From [Pseudopropionibacterium] massiliense (GTDB lineage: Bacteria > Actinomycetota > Actinomycetes > Propionibacteriales > Propionibacteriaceae), in contig NZ_LR027842.1 in NCBI RefSeq assembly GCF_900607225.1, positions 116,443-180,442 of the forward strand: a stretch of 64,000 nucleotides of DNA. Reading direction: 5' to 3'. Positions 43,399 through 52,999 of the stretch are shown piece by piece (the first letter of the stretch is position 1; the number at the start of each line of letters is the position of its first letter). A program made the position numbers and the translations under genes. The notes beneath the pieces were generated by a model. The model did not search any database, was not told where the DNA came from, and saw only the letters and a list, made by a program, of their open reading frames with translations.

Positions 43399-44389
43399 CG
43401 GCCCGCCCTTCCGAGCGCTTCCTGGGGATGTGGGCCACGCGGTGGGTCTCGCTCAGCCACACCTCGGGGTCCTCCCGCAGCGTGAGCTGCTGGGCCGCGC
43501 CCTCGTCGGTGGCGATCTCGTAGTCGGCCAGCGACTCCTTGATCGTCCGCAGCCGCCCGGGTTCGCCGTCCCAGCGGGGAATCGTCTCCAGCAGCGCGCG
43601 GGTGTAGGGGTGCCCGGGATGCGTGAAGACCTCCCGGGCCGTGCCGAGTTCGACGATGCGGCCGTCATACATCACCGCCACCCGATCCGCGATCTCCGCG
43701 GCGAGCGCCAGGTCGTGGGTGATGAAGATCATCGAGAACCCGATGCGTTCCTGCAGCGAACGCAGGATGGTGATGATCGCCTTCTGGGTCAGGACGTCCA
43801 GCGCGGTGGTCGGCTCGTCCAGCACCACCAGGCGGGGGGACAGCAGCAGCCCCAGGGCGATCAGCACCCGCTGCCGCATCCCGCCCGAGAGCTGGTGGGG
43901 ATACGAGGCGAGCACCCGCCCGGGTTCCAGCATCACCATTTCGAGAAGTTCCGCCATCCACGCCTCGAGCTTCTCGCCCTTCGGGCTGCCCGCGTGGGCG
44001 CGGGCCGTCTCGACGAAGTGCTGCCTGACGGTGAGCAGCGGATTCAGTGAGTTCATCGCGCCCTGAAAGACGACCGACATCTCCGTCCATCGCAGGGCCC
44101 GTTCCTCCTCCTTCGAGAGGCCCGTGAGCTTCACGGTGGCGCCGTTCTTCTTCTCGAACGAGACGCTGCCCGAGGTGATGCCGCCGCCCTTGGGCAGCAG
44201 CCCCAGGATCGCCAGCGCCAGCGTGGTCTTTCCGCACCCGCTCTCCCCGGCGAGGACCAGGGTCTCCCGCGGGTACAGGCTGAGGTCGATGTCCCTCACC
44301 GCGATCGACGGTCGCCGGTTCGTCGTGTAGCTGATCTCCAGTCCGGAGATCTCCAGCAGTGGTTTCGCACCAGTGGTCGGAGTCGTCAT
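43391..44389 (-). CDS. DppD/OppD-type ABC importer ATPase
   Basis: A 332-residue ATPase with Walker A GESGCGKTTLA, signature LSGGMRQRV, Walker B LVVLDEPTTALD and the H-loop ITHDL. It has the iron-sulfur-less OppD tail. ATG at 44389 overlaps the permease stop (ATGA). It pairs with the DppF-type ATPase as the motor of the importer. Confidence 0.88.
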   Translation of the reverse strand: MTTPTTGAKPLLEISGLEISYTTNRRPSIAVRDIDLSLYPRETLVLAGESGCGKTTLALAILGLLPKGGGITSGSVSFEKKNGATVKLTGLSKEEERALRWTEMSVVFQGAMNSLNPLLTVRQHFVETARAHAGSPKGEKLEAWMAELLEMVMLEPGRVLASYPHQLSGGMRQRVLIALGLLLSPRLVVLDEPTTALDVLTQKAIITILRSLQERIGFSMIFITHDLALAAEIADRVAVMYDGRIVELGTAREVFTHPGHPYTRALLETIPRWDGEPGRLRTIKESLADYEIATDEGAAQQLTLREDPEVWLSETHRVAHIPRKRSEGRADD

Positions 44390-45300
44390 TGTTGTTTCCC
44401 TGCCAGCCGTGGGTTCAGGAGTTGTTCCAGGGTGCGCGCGAACCAGATCGCGGAGAGCTGGAGCACGCTCACCACCAGCAGCGGGGCCATGATCGACCAG
44501 GCGGCATTGGTGAAGAACAGCGCACCCTTCGCCCAGGCGTTGTTGATCATGATTCCCCAGTTGATCCCCGTCATGGGTGCCAGCCCGAGCAGGTACAGCC
44601 CCACCATCGCGTACGTCGCTCCCGTCATCGCGAAGATGAAGTGGATCATGAGGTAGCTGGCCATGTTCGGCAGGATCTCGCGGCCGATGATGACCGGGGT
44701 CGACAAACCGACGATGCGCGCCGCCTCCACGTACTCGCGTTCCTTCAGGGAGAGCACCTGGGCCCGCACCGCGCGCAGCAGGCCCGGCCACCCGAGAACC
44801 CCGAGCAGCAGCGCCAGCATCACGGGACTGTCGAGACGCACGTAGGCGGCCAGTACCACCAGCAGCGCGAACTGGGGGATGGTCAGCATGAAATCGGTGA
44901 ACTGGATCACCAGGGAGTCCACCCAGCCCCGCAGGTACGCGGCCAACGCGCCCAGCACGACGGCGATGCCCGTGGACACCGTGGCCGAGATGATGCTGAC
45001 GATGATGACGTCGCGCCCGCCGAGCAGGATCATCGTGAGGACATCGCGCCCGTCGGCGTCGGTGCCCAGGAGATGGTCCGCCGACGGCGGGTCGTAGATC
45101 AGCGCGGAGTTGGCGGCCGGCACCTCGATGAACCACGGCAGGACCAGCGAGGCCACGCACATGAGGAGGAACACCGCGCCGCCGATGGTGCCCGTCACAC
45201 TGGCGCCGAGGGCGCTTCGCCACCGGCCGTTGCCGGGGTGTGGGGTCCGGGCCCCGGTGAGGACGGTGGTATCGGTGGTGGGAAGGGGGGAGTTGCTCAT
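44386..45300 (-). CDS. DppC/OppC-type ABC importer permease
   Basis: A 304-residue permease with a short N-terminal tail and six helices. The EAA-loop lies in REYVEAARIVGLSTPVIIGR. The HLLGTDADGRDVLTMILLG segment is characteristic of the OppC family. Its start overlaps the stop of the other permease gene by one base. Confidence 0.88.
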   Translation of the reverse strand: MSNSPLPTTDTTVLTGARTPHPGNGRWRSALGASVTGTIGGAVFLLMCVASLVLPWFIEVPAANSALIYDPPSADHLLGTDADGRDVLTMILLGGRDVIIVSIISATVSTGIAVVLGALAAYLRGWVDSLVIQFTDFMLTIPQFALLVVLAAYVRLDSPVMLALLLGVLGWPGLLRAVRAQVLSLKEREYVEAARIVGLSTPVIIGREILPNMASYLMIHFIFAMTGATYAMVGLYLLGLAPMTGINWGIMINNAWAKGALFFTNAAWSIMAPLLVVSVLQLSAIWFARTLEQLLNPRLAGKQQ

Positions 45301-46409
45301 CAGCGGGCACCTTCCACTCGGATCCGCGGATCGATACGGGACAGGAGCAGATCCGCCATCAGGTTCGCCAGCACCACCGAGACCGTGATGATCAGGATGA
45401 AACCCTGGACCACGGGGTAGTCACGGGCCACGATCGCGTCGTAGAAGTAGTACCCGACGCCGTCGTACTTGAAGATCTGCTCCACCAGGGTCGAGCCCCC
45501 GACCACGAAGCCCAGCTGGACGGCGAACTGGGTGAACAGCGGCAGGATCGCGTTGCGCCCGACGTAGCTGATGTGGATGCGGGAGCCGGGAAGGCCGCGG
45601 GCCTTCGCGCTGGTCACGTAGTCGTCCTCGAGCACCTGCGTGGTGGAGGACTTCATCTGCAGGATCCAGCCCCCCACGGAGGTCAGGGTGTAGACGGCGA
45701 TGGGAAGGGCGGCGTGCGTCAGCGCGTCGAGGATGAACTCGGCGGTGAATCCCGGCTGGACACCGGGGGTGACCGTGCCCCGCAATGAACTGACGTTGAA
45801 CCAGCGCAGCTGCACGCCGAAGACCACGATCACCAGCATCGCCCACATGTAGTTGGGGACGGCGTTCAGCGCGGACGAGATGTTGGTGATCAGGTGATCG
45901 ATCCAGCGGCCGCGTTTGTAGGCGATCAGGACCCCCAGCGTGATCCCGATCAGGAACGACAGCAGCAGCCCCGTGCCGACGCTGAACAGCGTCCACGGCA
46001 GGTAGGCGAGGATGTAGTCGCTCACCGAGGTCCCGGGAGCGACGATGGACTGACCCAGGTTGCCCTGCACCAACCCGCCGAGGTAGGCGAGGTACTGCTG
46101 CAGCAGCGAGGCATCCGGGTCGTAGGACAGCAGCGAGGAGGCGCGCGCGAGCGCCTCCTGCCGTCCCAGGCCCTGCTGGCTCATCAGCCTCTGCACGTAG
46201 GCCTGCAGCGGGTCGCCGGGCATCCACCGCACCAGCACGAAGGACAGGGTGGCCACGGCCCAGATCGTGATCAGGCTCTTGAGGATGCGCCCCAGGGCGT
46301 AGTTGTGCCGGATGCGGTACCCCAGGCCCGCCTGCGGGGGGCCGTCGGTTTCCCGGGCCAGCTCGGGACTGAGCTGCGCCGCCTCTTCCGCGTGAACGTC
46401 GTCGGACAT
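45300..46409 (-). CDS. DppB/OppB-type ABC importer permease
   Basis: A 369-residue permease. The N-terminal extension (about 1-33) is charged, then SFVLVRWMPGDPLQAYVQRL is the OppB signature; the EAA-like loop is EDDYVTSAKARGLPGSRIH. It is the first transport gene of the operon and follows the oxidoreductase gene by 6 bp. Confidence 0.87.
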   Translation of the reverse strand: MSDDVHAEEAAQLSPELARETDGPPQAGLGYRIRHNYALGRILKSLITIWAVATLSFVLVRWMPGDPLQAYVQRLMSQQGLGRQEALARASSLLSYDPDASLLQQYLAYLGGLVQGNLGQSIVAPGTSVSDYILAYLPWTLFSVGTGLLLSFLIGITLGVLIAYKRGRWIDHLITNISSALNAVPNYMWAMLVIVVFGVQLRWFNVSSLRGTVTPGVQPGFTAEFILDALTHAALPIAVYTLTSVGGWILQMKSSTTQVLEDDYVTSAKARGLPGSRIHISYVGRNAILPLFTQFAVQLGFVVGGSTLVEQIFKYDGVGYYFYDAIVARDYPVVQGFILIITVSVVLANLMADLLLSRIDPRIRVEGAR

Positions 46410-46415
46410 GATGGC

Positions 46416-47528
46416 CTAGAACGACGTGGTGAGCTCGACGACCCGGCCGGATTTCGCGGACTCGATGGCCGCGGACATGATCTCGAGCGCGTGCCGGGCC
46501 CTGTAGGCGTCTGCGATGGGGGGCTCGCCGCTGCGGACGCAGTCGACCAGGTGTTCCATGAGCATGGCGCGGTGCAGTTCCTGTTCCCTGACGTTGTTGG
46601 CCCGGGAGAGGTCCTCCGGGTCCATCCAGGCGTCGACGCCGGGCTCCAGGTCCTGGACGAACACCTCGAGCGGGTTTTCGTCGCGGTGGTAGATGGCCAT
46701 CGCACCCCGCCGCCCGAACACCTCCACCTTGGGGGCCTTGGAGGCCAGGACGTTGAACGTCGCGTCGATCACGGCGTAGGTCGAGTTGCCGAAGTCCAGC
46801 ATGAACAGGAAGTTGTCGGGGGTGGTGACGGGGATCCGCAGCCCGCCGAAGGGGCCCGTCCCGCGCACGGTGCGGGTTGCCTCGGTGATGCCGCCGAAGG
46901 CCGAGACCCGCCGCGCCGGCCCCAGCAGGCTGGTGATCTCGTGGATGCCGTAGACGCCCATGTCGAACAGCGGCCCGCCGCCCGGCTGGTAGAACCAGGT
47001 CGGGTCGAAAGGCCACCCGTCGGGGGCCCCGCCGGGACCGCCGTGCGAACTGCGCACCCGGGCGAAGCACACCTGCCCGATGCGGCCCTCGTCGATGAGC
47101 CGGCGGGCCTCGCGGTACTGGGCGTAGAGCGTGTCGGGAGGGGCACACACGAACACCACGCCCTGCCGCTCGGCCTCCTCGATGAGCGCATTGGCCTCCT
47201 CCATGGTGGTGGCGAGCGGTTTCTCGCTCAGCAGGTGCCGGCCGCTGCGGAGGATCCGCATCGAGGTCTCGGCGTGCACCGAGATGGGGGTGAGGTTCGC
47301 GACGGCCTCGACGCGGTCGTCACGCAACATCTCGTCGAGCGATTCGTAAACGGTTTTGATGCCGAATTTCTCCGCGATGCGCTGCGCGTGCTCGGGCACG
47401 ACATCCGCGACCGTGGTTACTTCAACTTTGTCCCCGAGCGTGGTTAGGTTGGGCAGAAAACCGTCCTCGTCGCCGGCGATCATGCCGGCCCCGAGGATCC
47501 CGAACCGTAGCGGCCTCTGCTGAGTCAT
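46416..47528 (-). CDS. Gfo/Idh/MocA family oxidoreductase
   Basis: A 370-residue NAD(P)-dependent oxidoreductase: Rossmann motif GILGAGMIAG (10-19), catalytic EKPLA (about 102-106) and GGGPLFDMGVYGIHE. It is the first gene of the operon with the importer, so its substrate is probably brought in by that transporter. It diverges from the ROK repressor gene. The ATG at 47528 follows a TCCTT-complement ribosome-binding site (AAGGAGTGTC). Confidence 0.86.
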   Translation of the reverse strand: MTQQRPLRFGILGAGMIAGDEDGFLPNLTTLGDKVEVTTVADVVPEHAQRIAEKFGIKTVYESLDEMLRDDRVEAVANLTPISVHAETSMRILRSGRHLLSEKPLATTMEEANALIEEAERQGVVFVCAPPDTLYAQYREARRLIDEGRIGQVCFARVRSSHGGPGGAPDGWPFDPTWFYQPGGGPLFDMGVYGIHEITSLLGPARRVSAFGGITEATRTVRGTGPFGGLRIPVTTPDNFLFMLDFGNSTYAVIDATFNVLASKAPKVEVFGRRGAMAIYHRDENPLEVFVQDLEPGVDAWMDPEDLSRANNVREQELHRAMLMEHLVDCVRSGEPPIADAYRARHALEIMSAAIESAKSGRVVELTTSF

Positions 47529-47539
47529 GACACTCCTTA

Positions 47540-47600
47540 GCTCCGTTGCACCAGATTATAAGTAGTATTAACTAACAGAGTTGACTTGGCAACACTGTGG
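47540..47600. promoter_or_regulatory. divergent promoter region
   Basis: The short AT-rich gap TATAAGTAGTATTAACTAAC separates the oxidoreductase operon from the ROK gene. It resembles the perfect palindrome at 48802-48819 in its centre (TATTAA). Such a site between divergent genes is likely where the ROK regulator binds. TTGACT at about 47582 may be a -35 box for the ROK gene. Confidence 0.5.
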
Positions 47601-47611
47601 AGAGGATCGAC

Positions 47612-48793
47612 ATGCCGACGGCCAACGACCGGCTGATGGGCAAGGGCCCCAAACTCATCCGTGAGATGAACCAGCGGGTCCTGTTCGACTCGCTGCTGAG
47701 TCAGGGCCCGTCGACCCGCCCCGGGTTGGCGCGGACCTCCGGGCTCTCCCAGCCCACCGTGATCGCGGCGCTCAACGAGCTCGTGGACGCGCGGCTGGTC
47801 GTCCCGCTGGGCATCGACGCCCGCGACACGGGCAGGCCCGCCAAGCTGTACCGGGTGAACGCCGCCGCCGCGTCGGTCATCGCCGTCGACATCGGTCGCG
47901 TCTGGGTTCGCGTGGCGGTGGTGGACATCGCGGGCGACGAGCTCTACCGGCACGACGTGCGCAACGTGGCCAGGAGCGCGACCGCGCTGGTGGAGCTGAT
48001 CTCGGCGGAGGTTTCCCAGGCGAAGGCGAGGCTGCGGCTCAACCCCGAGCGGACCTATGCGGTCATCGGCTCCCCGGGTGTCTTCGCCCCGAAACGCGGC
48101 GTGGTGGACTACGCGGACCAGTTACCGGGCTGGCAGCGCCCCAAGCTCATCAACATGCTCAACGACGAACTCGGTACGCGGCTGCAGATCGAGAACGACG
48201 TCAACCTCGCCGCGCTCGCCGAGTCGATCCACGGCAGGGCCAGGCGCCGCGAGTCCTTTGCCTATTTCCACATCGGTACCGGCGCCGGCCTGGCCACCAT
48301 CCTCAAAGGGAGGCTGCACCGCGGTTTCCACGGGGCCGCCGGTGAGCTCGCCTACCTGCTCGCCGCCACGGGGGCCGACGGGAGGGTGCGCGTGCTGGAG
48401 GACGTCGTGTCGGCGCGCGCGCTCACCGCGTCGGCCCGGGAGCTGGGGTTGGTGAACCCCACGCCGGAGGCCGTCCTGCAGCTGGCCGCGTCCGGGGATC
48501 CGGCGGCCCGGCAGGTCATGGACCGGTTCGTGGAGGGCATCTCGACGGCGGTGATCGCCATCAACGCCGTCCTCGACCCCGAGTGCGTGGTCCTGGGCGG
48601 CGGCATCGGGATCCGTCTCCAGGACCACGTCGCCGAGATCAGCGACGCGGTGACCCGGCGCAGCCCGTTCCACGTCGACCTCGAGGTCGCGACGCTGCAC
48701 ACCGACGCCACGCTGCGCGGGGCTGTCGACATGGGGCTGGAGACCGCGCGCAACGCGATGTTCCGGCTGGGGGTCCAGGACGGCGCCAGTTGA
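47612..48793 (+). CDS. ROK-family transcriptional repressor
   Basis: A 393-residue regulator. The N-terminal winged helix is GPSTRPGLARTSGLSQPTV (about 34-52). The ROK sugar-binding domain follows with AVDIGRVWVRVAVVD and ENDVNLAALAE. The ROK zinc motif is not seen in its usual form, as in some repressors. ATG at 47612 has GAGAGG 6-8 bases before it. It probably senses the sugar taken up by the divergent operon and controls both sides. Confidence 0.85.
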   Translation: MPTANDRLMGKGPKLIREMNQRVLFDSLLSQGPSTRPGLARTSGLSQPTVIAALNELVDARLVVPLGIDARDTGRPAKLYRVNAAAASVIAVDIGRVWVRVAVVDIAGDELYRHDVRNVARSATALVELISAEVSQAKARLRLNPERTYAVIGSPGVFAPKRGVVDYADQLPGWQRPKLINMLNDELGTRLQIENDVNLAALAESIHGRARRRESFAYFHIGTGAGLATILKGRLHRGFHGAAGELAYLLAATGADGRVRVLEDVVSARALTASARELGLVNPTPEAVLQLAASGDPAARQVMDRFVEGISTAVIAINAVLDPECVVLGGGIGIRLQDHVAEISDAVTRRSPFHVDLEVATLHTDATLRGAVDMGLETARNAMFRLGVQDGAS

Positions 48794-48801
48794 CAAACTC
48801 C

Positions 48802-48819
48802 GAGTATTAATAAATACTC
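48802..48819. promoter_or_regulatory. candidate ROK operator
   Basis: GAGTATTAATAAATACTC is a perfect inverted repeat (7-base arms) between the ROK gene and the next oxidoreductase. A decayed form is found in the duplicated region near 53288. The position fits control of the downstream genes by the ROK repressor. Confidence 0.6.
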
Positions 48820-48868
48820 CTCAGAAACGCGATCCCCGCGGAAACGAGAAGCGATCTGAGGTGAACTC

Positions 48869-49909
48869 GTGACTTCCATCACATTCGCAATCACCGGGCT
48901 CGACCACTGGTACTCGGCGGTGCCGCTGGCACGGGGGTTGAGCAGGCACCCGCAGACCGAGCTGCCGCTCATCGTCGACAGCGACCCGGCCCGGGGCAGG
49001 GCCCTCGCCAGCGACCTGGGGGCGGAGTTCTCCACCTCCCTCGACGATGCGCTGCAGGATCCCGGGATCGACGCCATCGGCTCCTTCTTCAGCGTCGAAC
49101 AGAACCCCGAGATCTGCATCAGGGCGGCGCGGGCCGGCAAACACATCGTCTCCATCAAACCGCTGGCGCGCACCTTGGAGGAGGCGAGCGCCATCGTGCA
49201 GGCGGTGGAAAGGGCCGGCGTGCACTTCATCCCGGCCGAATCGCGGTCGCGGATGACGGATCAGAACCAGCGGCTCTTCGAGATCGTGCGTTCCGGTGAG
49301 CTGGGAAGGATCGTCTCGGCCAACTTCGTGCTGTGCGGGGTGCTGCCGAAGGCGTGGGAGGACTCCGACTCGCCCGGCTGGTGGGTGGAGGAGGACAAGG
49401 CCCCCGGCGGCGGCTGGATCGACCACGCGATCTACCAGATCGACCGGCTGCGCTGGCTGCTGGGAGCCGAACCGGTGGACGTCGTCGGGCACGTCGCGAA
49501 CCTGCGGTACCCGCAGCTGCCCGTCGAGGACTACGGCCACGCGATCTTCACCTTCTCCGACGGCGTGGTCGCCACCATGGAGAACACCTGGACCGGCGCG
49601 GACGGGGCGTGGCGGATCACCACCACCCTCAACGGGACCGAGGGGTCGCTGGCGATCGACACCATCGACGCGCACATCTCGGTGCTGCGTGCCGGCGGCG
49701 AGGCCACTCCCGCCTGGGAGCGGATCGGGCCGCTGGACGACGACTCCGACCTGATCCAGCCGCTCGTCGACCGGATCCGTGGTGAGAACAATTCGCTGGG
49801 CACCGTCCGCGACGCCTGGCGCAACCTTGCCGCCGCCCGTGCCTTCTACGACGCGGCCGCCTCCGGCGCGAGGCGGTCCGTGCCGGTGCCTGATGGCGGG
49901 AACACCTGA
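48869..49909 (+). CDS. Gfo/Idh/MocA family oxidoreductase
   Basis: A 346-residue protein with a less typical Rossmann start (TFAITGLDHWY), then an IKPLAR Lys motif (about 95-100) and GGGWIDHAIYQIDRL. The substrate is probably a sugar derivative. The GTG at 48869 is chosen because GAGG lies 7 bases before it. It heads the plus-strand run of four genes. A deleted copy lies at about 53350-53540. Confidence 0.84.
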   Translation: MTSITFAITGLDHWYSAVPLARGLSRHPQTELPLIVDSDPARGRALASDLGAEFSTSLDDALQDPGIDAIGSFFSVEQNPEICIRAARAGKHIVSIKPLARTLEEASAIVQAVERAGVHFIPAESRSRMTDQNQRLFEIVRSGELGRIVSANFVLCGVLPKAWEDSDSPGWWVEEDKAPGGGWIDHAIYQIDRLRWLLGAEPVDVVGHVANLRYPQLPVEDYGHAIFTFSDGVVATMENTWTGADGAWRITTTLNGTEGSLAIDTIDAHISVLRAGGEATPAWERIGPLDDDSDLIQPLVDRIRGENNSLGTVRDAWRNLAAARAFYDAAASGARRSVPVPDGGNT

Positions 49910-49946
49910 GAAACAAGAACACCTGAGAGAAAAGTGAGGGGCTCCG

Positions 49947-51179
49947 ATGAAGCACGCCCTACGAATCCTCGTCGCCGCTTTGAGCATGTCCCTGGTCATG
50001 TCCACCCCCGTCGCCGCCGCCGAGGAGGAGACGGTCAGCAACGCCTACCTGCATCTCGACGAGGCGATGGACGAGTGGGCCTCGGCGCCGGCTCCTCGCA
50101 TGCCGTCGAGTTACCACGGGGGTGTCCTGGACTCCTGGGACAACTCCGTCACCTATGACGACGCGCTGGTGATCATCGCCTACGCCAACCGCAAGGACAA
50201 CGCCGATTCCCTGGCCCGTGCGAGAACCATGGGGGATGCGTTGCTGCAGATGCAGGCGAAGGATCCCATCGGCGACGGGCGCGTGAGAAACGCCTACGGA
50301 CCCGAGAACCTCTTCAACGCCGACGGCGTGCCGAACATCCAGACCTGGGGATCGGCATCCGGCAACCAGGCCTGGGCCGGAATGGCGCTGGCCCATCTTG
50401 CGCACGTTACCAAGGACGCGAAGTACCGTGACGGTGCGGTGCGCATCGGTGAATGGCTGCTGCGGGAAACCAGTGACACCCGGGGAACCGGCGGCTTCAC
50501 GGGTGGCTACAGGTCCGACGGGTCGAAGATCGAGTGGAAATCCACCGAACACAACATCGACATGGTGGGTCTGTTCGGGATGCTCCACCAGCTGACCAAC
50601 GATCACAAGTGGCGTCGCGCCTTCAAACATGCCCGCAAATTCGTCAAGAGCATGTGGGACGAGAAGGAAGGGCGCTTCCACATCGGGACGAAACCCGACG
50701 GTGTCACCATCAACCGGGACGAGTACATTCCCGAGGACGTGCAGTCCTGGGGCTACCTCGCCCTCCGGAAGGAGCGCTACCGCCGGGCGCTGGACTGGAA
50801 CATCGCCAACCTCGAGGTGACCGACAACTCCAACCCCGCCCAGCCGGTCGTCGGGGTGCAGTTCGCCAAGCAGGTCAATCCGAACCAGCAGGGAAACAAC
50901 GACGACACGGTCTGGTTGGAGGGCACCGCTCACATGGCGCTCGCGTTGCAGGTGAGCGGCAAGAAGAAACACAGGAAGCAGGCCAGCGTATATCTGGACA
51001 GCATCCACAAGGAACAGTTGTACGGGCCGAACGCGGACGGCAAGGGAATCCAGGCCAACTCGAAGGAAGGCTTCTCCGGGGGCGATGACATCAACCACAC
51101 GAGCCTGCACACCGGCGCCACCGCGTGGTACATCATGGCCGTGCAGAAGCTGAACCCGTTCCACCTCGCCAAGAAGTGA
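49947..51179 (+). CDS. secreted (alpha/alpha)6-barrel glycosidase-like protein, copy 1
   Basis: A 410-residue protein with a Sec signal (about 1-25, ending VAAA). The mature part has motifs of six-hairpin glycosidase-like proteins: YDDALVIIAYANRKD, NQAWAGMALAHLA, TEHNIDMVGLFGMLHQL and WLEGTAHMALAL. The family is unnamed here. It may cleave or bind a host or microbial glycan whose products enter through the family-5 importer. It sits between the oxidoreductase and the ROK kinase; the copy at 53562-54797 is about 85% identical. AGTGAGGGG precedes the ATG. Confidence 0.78.
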   Translation: MKHALRILVAALSMSLVMSTPVAAAEEETVSNAYLHLDEAMDEWASAPAPRMPSSYHGGVLDSWDNSVTYDDALVIIAYANRKDNADSLARARTMGDALLQMQAKDPIGDGRVRNAYGPENLFNADGVPNIQTWGSASGNQAWAGMALAHLAHVTKDAKYRDGAVRIGEWLLRETSDTRGTGGFTGGYRSDGSKIEWKSTEHNIDMVGLFGMLHQLTNDHKWRRAFKHARKFVKSMWDEKEGRFHIGTKPDGVTINRDEYIPEDVQSWGYLALRKERYRRALDWNIANLEVTDNSNPAQPVVGVQFAKQVNPNQQGNNDDTVWLEGTAHMALALQVSGKKKHRKQASVYLDSIHKEQLYGPNADGKGIQANSKEGFSGGDDINHTSLHTGATAWYIMAVQKLNPFHLAKK

Positions 51180-51198
51180 GTCGGGGCGTGATCTCGTC

Positions 51199-52149
51199 AT
51201 GACCGACATCATGGAGCCGGAACGAGTGCCGGGAAGTCGAGAGCAGTTCCACGCGCCATCCGCCCTGGCCATTGACATCGGCGGCACGAAAACCGCATTC
51301 GCGTGGGTGGGGGTGGACGGGAGCATCATCGATTCCTTCCGGGTGCCCACACCCACTCCGGATACGGCGCGCGACACGGCACTGGAGGAACTGCGGGGGC
51401 ACGTGCAGCGGGTCCGAGGGTGGCACACCCGGTTCGGCACCTGCATCGTGGTGCGTCCGGGACTGATGAGCTACGACGTCGTCGAGCTCTCCCCGAACAC
51501 GCCGGCCTGGGAGGACGCCGCCCTGGCGCAGCTCGTGCGCGGCGAACTCGGCGACGTGCACGTCCGGTTCGAGAACGACGTGCGTGCCGCAACCTACGGC
51601 GAGATGGTGGCCGGGAGACTGCGGGACGTCGATCCCGGCCTGTACGTCAATCTCGGCACCGGGGTGGCCGCCGCGCTGGTGGTCAACGGCCGCATCGTCC
51701 AGGGGGCGCACGGGGCCGCGGGTGAGATCGGCTACATGAAGCCGAGTCCGGTGGCCGACGTGGTCAGGGACGACGACGCCTCGCCCGCGCCGTTGGAGGA
51801 ACTGCTCGGGGGCGCTGCGCTGGGCAGGCGGGCCTCGAGGATGCTGGGGCGGGCCGTGACCCCGAGGGAGTTGTTCGCCGCGAGGGACCCGGTTGCCGTC
51901 GCGTTCGCGGGTGAGACGGCGGCGCTCATCTCGACGATGCTCGGGAATCTCTGCACGCTGCTGGATCCGCAACGCATCGTCTTCGGCGGTGGGCTGGCCC
52001 GCTCCTTCGACCGGTGGGCGCCCGTCGTCCGGGCCCACATGGCGGCCAGCTTCCCCTACGCCCCCGAACTGGCCGTCTCCCAGCACGTCGCCGACGGGTC
52101 GCTCTTCGGCGCCGCCATGCTGTGTCGTGCAGATGTACTGCAACGGTGA
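51199..52149 (+). CDS. ROK-family sugar kinase
   Basis: A 316-residue kinase. The phosphate loop is AIDIGGTKTAFAW (about 24-36), the catalytic Asp is in ENDVRAA and GTGVAAALVVNGRI is a ROK hallmark. The HGAAGEIGYM segment is kept but the Cys-rich zinc loop is absent. It probably phosphorylates a hexose or amino sugar released from the imported glycan. ATG at 51199; a truncated copy begins at 54817. Confidence 0.84.
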   Translation: MTDIMEPERVPGSREQFHAPSALAIDIGGTKTAFAWVGVDGSIIDSFRVPTPTPDTARDTALEELRGHVQRVRGWHTRFGTCIVVRPGLMSYDVVELSPNTPAWEDAALAQLVRGELGDVHVRFENDVRAATYGEMVAGRLRDVDPGLYVNLGTGVAAALVVNGRIVQGAHGAAGEIGYMKPSPVADVVRDDDASPAPLEELLGGAALGRRASRMLGRAVTPRELFAARDPVAVAFAGETAALISTMLGNLCTLLDPQRIVFGGGLARSFDRWAPVVRAHMAASFPYAPELAVSQHVADGSLFGAAMLCRADVLQR

Positions 52150-52183
52150 CGCCCCGGCGCACCCGACCGACAGGATCACACCC

Positions 52184-52996
52184 ATGACAGATGTCCGAGT
52201 ACTCATGTTCGGGGCCCACCCCGATGACTGCGAGTTCGAGTCGTCCGGGCTGGCGGCGCTCGTCACCCGGGCCGGCGGGGTGGTGCGGTTCGTCTCCGCC
52301 ACCGACGGCTCCAGCGGCCATCACGAGATGACCGGCCCGGAGCTGGTGGAACGCCGTCGCGCGGAGGCCCGGGCCGGCGCGGCAGCGGTCGGGGCGACGG
52401 TGACCAACCTCGGTTTCACCGACGGCTGGTTGTTTCCCGACCGGGCGCTGCGCGAGGCGGTGATCACCGCCATCCGGTCCTTCGGGCCGCAGGTCGTGGT
52501 GTCCCCCAGGCCCGCCGACTACCACCCGGACCACCGGGCCATCGCGACGGCGGTGCAGGACGCGGGATATCTGCTCATGGTGCCGGGCATCGTCCCCGAC
52601 GTGCCCGTGCCGGAAACCCGGCCGGTCATCCTGCACACCCACGACCCGTTCACCGACCCGAGGCCGTTCCGCCCCGACGTCGTGTTCGACATCGACGTGG
52701 TGCTGGAGCAGAAACTGGACGCCATCATGGCCCACGAGAGCCAGGTCCGTGAATGGCTGCCGTACATCAACGGATTCGCGGCGGAGGTCCCGGATGGGGA
52801 ACCCGCACGCACCGAGTTCCTTCGCCGGCGGGAACGGGAGAAGACCAACCGGATCGCGGTCAAGTTCGCGGACGAACTGCGACGGCGCCACGGACGCATC
52901 CCCGCAGCGGCGGAGGCCTACGAGATCTCCGAGTACGGGGCCCCCGCGGACGCCGACCTCGTCCACGAGCTGCTCGGTGTTCTTCCCGCCTGCTGA
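52184..52996 (+). CDS. PIG-L (LmbE) family deacetylase
   Basis: A 270-residue zinc deacetylase with GAHPDDCEFESSG (about 10-22), and the second motif PDHRA (about 116-120). It probably removes acetyl from an N-acetyl sugar of the imported glycan, fitting the ROK kinase next to it. The ATG at 52184 is chosen because the family fold begins at once. It follows the kinase after 34 bp. Its 3' end is copied at 55045-55128. Confidence 0.85.
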   Translation: MTDVRVLMFGAHPDDCEFESSGLAALVTRAGGVVRFVSATDGSSGHHEMTGPELVERRRAEARAGAAAVGATVTNLGFTDGWLFPDRALREAVITAIRSFGPQVVVSPRPADYHPDHRAIATAVQDAGYLLMVPGIVPDVPVPETRPVILHTHDPFTDPRPFRPDVVFDIDVVLEQKLDAIMAHESQVREWLPYINGFAAEVPDGEPARTEFLRRREREKTNRIAVKFADELRRRHGRIPAAAEAYEISEYGAPADADLVHELLGVLPAC

Positions 52997-52999
52997 GCA

